DNA of 64,000 nt from Raoultibacter massiliensis (GTDB taxonomy: Bacteria > Actinomycetota > Coriobacteriia > Coriobacteriales > Eggerthellaceae), in assembly GCF_900199545.1 (NCBI RefSeq), contig NZ_LT962671.1, forward strand, positions 1,991,851 to 2,055,850, written 5' to 3'. This document shows, piece by piece, positions 59,524 through 64,000 of this stretch (positions are counted from its first letter, which is position 1; each line of letters begins with the position of its first letter). The notes under the pieces were generated by a model, which saw only the letters and a list, made by a program, of their open reading frames with translations, ran no database searches and was not told where the DNA came from. The position numbers and the translations under genes were made by a program.

Positions 59524-61668
59524 CTAATCAACTTCCTCGATGGTGAACCCCTCGCCGAATCCCGCCGCGAGAATCGATTCTATATCGCCCTCCCCCGCAG
59601 ACGCGCCGCCCTGTTTCGGAACAGCCTCTTGCACGGGAGGCGAAGAGGGCTGCGCCGGTTGGGGCGCGGCAGATGTCGAACCGGACGCTGGAGATGCCGA
59701 AGACGCCGACGAAAAGGCTGCCGCCACAGGCGCGTCATCCGCATCAGGGGCAACGTACACGTCGTCGTAGGCATCGATCGGGGGCAGATCGGGTTCGGGC
59801 GCACCGTATGCCGGCGGGGACGCAGCGGCGCTTTTCGCCGCAATGGGGACGGCGGGAGCGACCGCCGCCGCGCTGGCTTGACCCGCCGAAGGCCGCGGCT
59901 GCTGATGGCTTGCGGATGCGACGGGCTGCACGCTCGACGAAGCCAAAGGCTGAGGAGCGCTCGCCTGCGCAGCGCCAGGCGCAGCGGCTGCGCCCTTGCC
60001 CTGTGCATAGCGGAACGGAACCTCGGTGCCCGCCGCCTGGTCGAGCGCCGCTTTCACCACCTCGAACACTTCCGGCTTCTGCACGGCGTTGTACGCAAAG
60101 GCGTTCTCGGTCTGGAATTCGATGATGATACCGCCGCTCTCGGCGTCGTACACGGCTTTCGTATTGAGGAAAAGCACGCCGTAAGCGGCTTTGGCCTTTT
60201 TGATGGAAGAAAGCGCCGCCTGCCAGATTCGCTGCAGGGCCGCAGGGTTATCGAGACCGCTTGCCGGAGCGCCTCGGCTTTCCGCGGAAGCCTCGGCCGC
60301 AGGCGCAGAAGCGGCAGCCGATTCGTCGCCAGCAGGGTCGAACGCAGAAACGGGCTCGGCCGCTGCGGGGATGGCAGCAGGCTGGGCTGACGCGACAGCT
60401 TGCTCGGGAGCCTGCTGCGGCTGCGCAATGCGAGCGGCGCTTGCCGCAACCTGCTGAACCGCAGGCGCCGCCGGCGCGGCAGCGGCTTGAGCCGGGGCAG
60501 ACGACGAGACGACGTGAGCAACTGCGGAATAGCCCGATTCGAGCGCCTCGATGCGCTCGGCGAGCGACTCGAGCGTAAGATCGGAGTCGGGACGAACCAT
60601 GCGCGTGAGCGCAATCTCGAAGGAAAGGCGCGGATTGGTCGACGTCTTGAGCTCGGCGGACAGATCGCCGAGAACGCCGAGCAGCCTCGCCAGACGGTCG
60701 GGCCCGAACAATTCCATCTCGCTGACGAGTTCCCGGCGGGTCGCTTCGCTCACCTCGAGCGCCGTATCGGCGCCCGCAAGCGCGAGCACGTACATGTTGC
60801 GAATGTGTTCGGCTAGATCGCGGGTAAACTGCGCTAGATCCGCACCCGTTTCAATGTATTCGGCCGTCCACGTAAAGCACGATGCGATATCGCGCGCACC
60901 CACGAAGCGGACGATCTCCGCCATGTCGTTGGTATCGAGCGATCCGAGCAAGCGCTCGGCATTCTCGAGCGTAACCTTGCCTTCGCCGAACGCGATGACC
61001 TGCTCGAGCGAAGTGAGCGCGTTGCGCATCCCGCCTTCGGCGCGGTACGCGATGAGATCGAGCGCATCGCCTTCGAACTCTACATCCTCGGCCACGCAGA
61101 TGGCGCCGAGACGCGATACGATGGCCTCGGAGGAAATGCGGCGAAAATCGAAGCGCTGGCAGCGCGAATGGATGGTTTCGGGAACCTTCTGCGGATCAGT
61201 CGTGCACAAGATGAACACGACGTGCGACGGCGGCTCCTCGAGCGTCTTCAAAAGAGCGTTGAACGCGGCCGTCGAGAGCATGTGGACCTCGTCGATGATG
61301 TAAACCTTGCTGCGCCCGCGGGTCGGCGCGAACTGCACGCGTCCTATGATCTCCTCGCGAACGTTCTCGACGCCCGTGCGGCTCGCCGCGTCGAGCTCGT
61401 AGACGTCAGGATGCGTGCCGTTGGCGATTTCCGTGCAGTTCGTGCAGGTGCCGTCCGGCTCAGCCGTCGGCCCCTTCTCGCACAGAAGCGCTTTGGCAAG
61501 CAGGCGCGCCGTAGTTGTTTTGCCCGTACCGCGCGGTCCGGTGAACAGATACGCATGACTGACCTTGTCCTGTTCGATCGCGTTTTTGATCGTGCGCTCG
61601 ATATGCTCCTGCCCCACCACATCCTCGAAGATCTGGGGGCGGTATTTCCTGTACAGTGCCTCTGCCAT
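59524..61668 (-). CDS. dnaX: DNA polymerase III subunit gamma/tau
   Basis: 714 residues. The clamp-loader AAA module has GPRGTGKTTTARLLAKALLC, the zinc-binding cysteines in CEKGPTAEPDGTCTNCTEIA, DEVHMLSTAAFNALLKTLEE and sensor CTTDPQKVPETIHSRCQRFD. From about residue 390 there is a long alanine/proline/serine-rich linker before and after a tau-like region (NPAALQRIWQAALSSIKKAK). It loads the sliding clamp. Its start lies two bases from the DedA gene stop. No clear A-run slippage site for a gamma form was noticed. Confidence 0.96.
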   Translation of the reverse strand: MAEALYRKYRPQIFEDVVGQEHIERTIKNAIEQDKVSHAYLFTGPRGTGKTTTARLLAKALLCEKGPTAEPDGTCTNCTEIANGTHPDVYELDAASRTGVENVREEIIGRVQFAPTRGRSKVYIIDEVHMLSTAAFNALLKTLEEPPSHVVFILCTTDPQKVPETIHSRCQRFDFRRISSEAIVSRLGAICVAEDVEFEGDALDLIAYRAEGGMRNALTSLEQVIAFGEGKVTLENAERLLGSLDTNDMAEIVRFVGARDIASCFTWTAEYIETGADLAQFTRDLAEHIRNMYVLALAGADTALEVSEATRRELVSEMELFGPDRLARLLGVLGDLSAELKTSTNPRLSFEIALTRMVRPDSDLTLESLAERIEALESGYSAVAHVVSSSAPAQAAAAPAAPAVQQVAASAARIAQPQQAPEQAVASAQPAAIPAAAEPVSAFDPAGDESAAASAPAAEASAESRGAPASGLDNPAALQRIWQAALSSIKKAKAAYGVLFLNTKAVYDAESGGIIIEFQTENAFAYNAVQKPEVFEVVKAALDQAAGTEVPFRYAQGKGAAAAPGAAQASAPQPLASSSVQPVASASHQQPRPSAGQASAAAVAPAVPIAAKSAAASPPAYGAPEPDLPPIDAYDDVYVAPDADDAPVAAAFSSASSASPASGSTSAAPQPAQPSSPPVQEAVPKQGGASAGEGDIESILAAGFGEGFTIEEVD

Positions 61669-61669
61669 G

Positions 61670-62320
61670 TTATCGCTTCTTTCCGAACTTCGCCTTGAGC
61701 ACGCCGCCGACTGCGGGGATAAGCGAGATGAGCACGATCGCCACGATCACGAGCTCGAAGTGCTCCTGCACGACGGGAATGCCTCCGAAAAAGTAACCGA
61801 GCAGCGTGAACACCGACGACCAGACGATGCCGCCGAGCACGTTGAAGAGGAAGAATTTCCTGTAATGCATGCGTCCCATACCGGCGAAAAACGGTACGAA
61901 CGTGCGGATGAACGGGAAGAATCTGCCGAGGAAGATGGCAAGCGGACCGTATTTGTCGAGCATGGCCTCTGTCTTCTCGATGCGTTCAGGAGTCATCGAT
62001 TTGACGCGCCCCGAATCGATGATGCGCCTGCCGAACTCGCGGCCGATCCAGTAGTTGCACTGGTCGCCGACGATGGCGGCCACCCACACCACGGGCAGCA
62101 GAATGGCCAGGTTCAGCCCTTGCCCGTCGGCAGCGAAGAAGCCTGCCGTGAACAGAAGCGAATCACCCGGCAGAAACGGCATGATGACCACGCCGGTCTC
62201 GATGAAGATGATGAGGAAGATGGGGCCGTATGCACCAAGGGGACCGAGGCTCGATATCCATTCCGCAATGAAGCTACGAGGGTCTTGGAGCAGGTCGATG
62301 AAGAACTGGATGATTTCCAT
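61670..62320 (-). CDS. DedA family membrane protein
   Basis: 216 residues. Family motifs are IFIETGVVIMPFLPGDSLLF (ET...PGd), VGDQCNYWIGREFGRRII (GD...Y.iGr..G) and GRFFPFIRTFVPFFAGMGRM (rf.P.vRt..p..aG). DedA proteins are undecaprenyl- or phospholipid flippase-like transporters of the SNARE-associated/VTT group, needed for envelope homeostasis. Directly upstream of dnaX and probably cotranscribed with it. Confidence 0.93.
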   Translation of the reverse strand: MEIIQFFIDLLQDPRSFIAEWISSLGPLGAYGPIFLIIFIETGVVIMPFLPGDSLLFTAGFFAADGQGLNLAILLPVVWVAAIVGDQCNYWIGREFGRRIIDSGRVKSMTPERIEKTEAMLDKYGPLAIFLGRFFPFIRTFVPFFAGMGRMHYRKFFLFNVLGGIVWSSVFTLLGYFFGGIPVVQEHFELVIVAIVLISLIPAVGGVLKAKFGKKR

Positions 62321-62363
62321 TGCAACCTATCGCATCGCGCGTACAACGTCGAACATGCAAGTA

Positions 62364-62463
62364 TCCCGAATAGGCAAGGGCGCTCGTCAGCGGTCCCTTA
62401 TGGCTGCTTCCTCCCGGACCTGACCAGGTTCAGAACTTGGCGCCGCCCTAGCCCATTCGAGAT
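62364..62463 (-). ncRNA. ffs: Signal recognition particle RNA, small bacterial type
   Basis: On the minus strand the apical domain reads CAGGTCCGGGAGGAAGCAGC, the universal SRP loop that binds Ffh. The flanking strands CGAATGGGCTAGGGCG and CGCCCTTGCCTATTCG pair to close a stem of about 100 nt. It directs ribosome-nascent chains to the membrane. Exact ends are estimated from the pairing. Confidence 0.92.
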
Positions 62464-62483
62464 ACTCGATCTTGAACCAGACC

Positions 62484-62489
62484 AGTATA
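62484..62489 (-). promoter_or_regulatory. -10 box of the SRP RNA gene
   Basis: TATACT on the minus strand, about 20-25 bases upstream of the start of the paired RNA region. The -35 region is not recognisable. A short 5' precursor would be trimmed. Confidence 0.55.
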
Positions 62490-62581
62490 GACGAACCCGC
62501 CGCAAGCGCCTGCGCATCAACCGCCGAAGCAACCAAATTCACACAGACCCCAGAGCATCCGGACAGACGCCCAGGGTCGGC

Positions 62582-63262
62582 TCACTGCGTTTTCGCGATT
62601 CCCTTCGCCTGCTTCTTCTTCGCCTTCGGCGCGTAGTCTTTCATGCTTTCGATCGCGCCGCCCGCGACCTCCCAGAAGTACAGGCTCGCGATGCTGTTGT
62701 ACGGCGAATAACGGCGGCGGTACTTCTCGAACAGGTCGCGCGGGATCCTTCGATGGTGATGCACCATGCGCATCCCCTTCTGAATGCCGAGATCACCGAA
62801 GCTCAAAACGTCCTTGCGCTGGAGCGAGAAGATCATGAGCATCTCGGCCGTCCATACGCCGATGCCGTCGAGAGCGCAGAGGTCGCGGCACACCTCCTCG
62901 TCGGATTTGGTGTGCAGCGCCTCGAGGTCGAGCGCGCCTGCCGCAACCTTCTCGCCCGCATTGCGAATGTAGCGCGCCTTCGAAAACGTCATACCGAACT
63001 TCTGCAGCTCTTCGATGGAAGCCGACGCGATGCCTTCGGGCGTAATCGCGCCGAGGCCCTCGACCATGCGGCCCCATACCGTCTGAGCCGCCTTGCCCGA
63101 TATCTGCTGCGAAACGATGGAATCGATCAGAGACTCGAACACGTCGACATGCACTTCGCGCTTGATGGGGCCGATCCGCTCGATGACCTCGGCCAGGCGC
63201 TTGTCTTTCGCCTTGAGGTAAGCAAGCTCTTCGTCGCCGTATTCGAAGTAGCGCGTCTCCAT
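62582..63262 (-). CDS. DNA-3-methyladenine glycosylase (AlkA-like, HhH-GPD superfamily)
   Basis: 226 residues. ESLIDSIVSQQISGKAAQTV is the Q-Q-I-S-x-K-A signature. The helix-hairpin-helix is LCALDGIGVWTAEMLMIFSL, followed by the catalytic aspartate region VLSFGDLGIQKGMRMV. It removes alkylated bases in excision repair. The N-terminal AlkA beta domain is absent, as usual for this short form, and a lysine-rich tail ends the protein. Confidence 0.9.
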   Translation of the reverse strand: METRYFEYGDEELAYLKAKDKRLAEVIERIGPIKREVHVDVFESLIDSIVSQQISGKAAQTVWGRMVEGLGAITPEGIASASIEELQKFGMTFSKARYIRNAGEKVAAGALDLEALHTKSDEEVCRDLCALDGIGVWTAEMLMIFSLQRKDVLSFGDLGIQKGMRMVHHHRRIPRDLFEKYRRRYSPYNSIASLYFWEVAGGAIESMKDYAPKAKKKQAKGIAKTQ

Positions 63263-63404
63263 GAAGCCGCCTTTCGCCGATATAGAACACCCGTGCGTGT
63301 TTCACATTATCATTGTACATGATGGGCGGCAAAAATGAACGAACCGAAACCGCCTCGGAAGAGAACGGTGTCGAACCGATTCGAGGGACACCGCTAAAAG
63401 CGCA

Positions 63405-63432
63405 CGCCGGGAGCCGCATCAAGCCCCCGGCG
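63405..63432 (-). terminator. Terminator of the right-end flavoprotein gene
   Basis: Stem CGCCGGG / CCCGGCG around a 14-base loop, about 30 bases past the stop codon. On the minus strand it is followed after eight bases by TTTTAGC. Moderate strength. Confidence 0.55.
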
Positions 63433-63462
63433 CTATGATATGCGCGCTAGAATTCCGATGCG

Positions 63463-64000
63463 CTACAAAACGCTAGCCGCAATCTCTTCGGCGGCCAGAA
63501 CGCCCGAAGTATGCGCCCAGCCAACCGTCTGCCCAAGCGCCCAGTAATAGTCGTTGTGCATGGTTCCCACCGATTCGGTTCCAACCGCATACAGTCCGCT
63601 CACCGTTCGCCCAGGCTCAGAGGCTTTCACCTGCATCTTCGGCGTCACGCTCAAATCCCCGCACGTGCCGAACGGCGTGGGCGCCATGCGCACGGCGTAG
63701 TACGGCCCATCACCATACGGCACGAGGTACTGGGCGTCCTTGAAGAAAACCGGATCCTCCCCGGCCTCGCACAGCTTGGCATACGCCTCGAACTCTGCAG
63801 CGAACGTTTCGGGATCCCACCCGACAGCCTCCGCAAGCGCTTCAGGGGTAGCGCCCTCGAACAATACGCCGGAGTCTTTCATGGATGCCAGATATGCATC
63901 GCTGACCGTATCGGGATCGGCTTCTTTCAGGCTATCGATCGCAGACTGATCGGCGATGACGAACAGCCATGGCTCATCGTAAGCCACTCCGTTCGCGCCG
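63463..64000 (-). CDS. FAD-dependent reductase, C-terminal part (gene continues past the right edge)
   Basis: 179 residues are visible and the frame stays open to the window end. VAYDEPWLFVIADQSAIDSL, then WDPETFAAEFEAYAKLCEAG (the cap-domain helix seen in all the flavoproteins here), GPYYAVRMAPTPFGTCGDLS and the FAD-contact end GLYAVGTESVGTMHNDYYWA, then LGQTVGWAHTSGVLAAEEIA. It belongs to the same fumarate-reductase-like superfamily as the other five, but its final motif differs from each. Signal peptide and active site are outside the window. Confidence 0.85.
   Translation of the reverse strand, partial: GANGVAYDEPWLFVIADQSAIDSLKEADPDTVSDAYLASMKDSGVLFEGATPEALAEAVGWDPETFAAEFEAYAKLCEAGEDPVFFKDAQYLVPYGDGPYYAVRMAPTPFGTCGDLSVTPKMQVKASEPGRTVSGLYAVGTESVGTMHNDYYWALGQTVGWAHTSGVLAAEEIAASVL

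Noticed and set aside
59524..61668. Programmed frameshift in dnaX
   Set aside because: No A-run slip site with a following stop was noticed near the end of the AAA module, and the full-length tau frame is open.
1..64000. tRNA and rRNA genes
   Set aside because: I looked for tRNA T-arm motifs and rRNA signatures in the gaps and saw none; the only standard RNA gene recognised is the SRP RNA. A tRNAscan run would settle this.

Overview
The window is GC-rich, densely coding chromosomal DNA that looks like a gut actinobacterium of the class Coriobacteriia, family Eggerthellaceae (Eggerthella/Gordonibacter/Adlercreutzia type). This rests on gene content: several secreted twin-arginine (Tat) flavoprotein reductases, each beside a LuxR-type regulator carrying a polytopic membrane domain, plus a multihaem cytochrome c. 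This combination is characteristic of that family. No tRNA, rRNA, CRISPR array or autonomous transposase gene was recognised.

Layout. 1-6.5 kb: the N-terminus of a MATE exporter behind a structured leader, a PIN/RelB-type toxin-antitoxin pair, a four-gene ABC exporter/GntR/DUF1648 operon and a divergent CPBP protease. 6.5-15.2 kb: an M20 amidohydrolase, an MFS and an SNF transporter, then the housekeeping series glmU - prs - pth (all minus strand), interrupted by a DUF4143 ATPase. 15.4-40.7 kb: the respiratory-reductase region. It holds five Tat-lipoprotein flavoproteins and five membrane-domain LuxR regulators, one per reductase, with one six-haem lipoprotein cytochrome. Between them lie nhaA, hpf, an orphan RhaD-like aldolase and an amino-acid ABC importer. 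Two 161-bp inverted-repeat elements sit in the gaps. 40.8-47.6 kb: a hydantoin/thiohydantoin cluster (hydantoinase-type ATPase-fold enzyme, DUF917, NCS1 permease), then a four-cluster ferredoxin-like protein and a MobB-MobA fusion for molybdenum cofactor. 47.7-53.6 kb: a compact sortase-B pilus locus (signal peptidase, major pilin, sortase, minor pilin, beta-helix adhesin); the adhesin is split by a one-base frameshift in a short C tract. 54-56.7 kb: adenine deaminase and a VanZ-family protein separated by a C9G10 tract. 56.7-58.5 kb: a gene-poor stretch with direct repeats, further inverted-repeat elements and a probable new small RNA with its own promoter and terminator. 58.5-64 kb: recR, ybaB and dnaX, a DedA protein, the SRP RNA, an AlkA-like glycosylase and the C-terminal part of a sixth flavoprotein.

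How the genes fit together (inference). The reductases are exported folded with flavin by Tat and lipid-anchored. They probably use different organic electron acceptors, each switched on by its neighbouring membrane-bound LuxR protein. The cytochrome supplies electrons to at least the reductase encoded next to it. MobBA and the polyferredoxin point to molybdoenzymes elsewhere in the genome. Substrate assignments are not possible from sequence alone, except that the FMN-domain protein at 38.7 kb keeps the fumarate-reductase-type catalytic signature.
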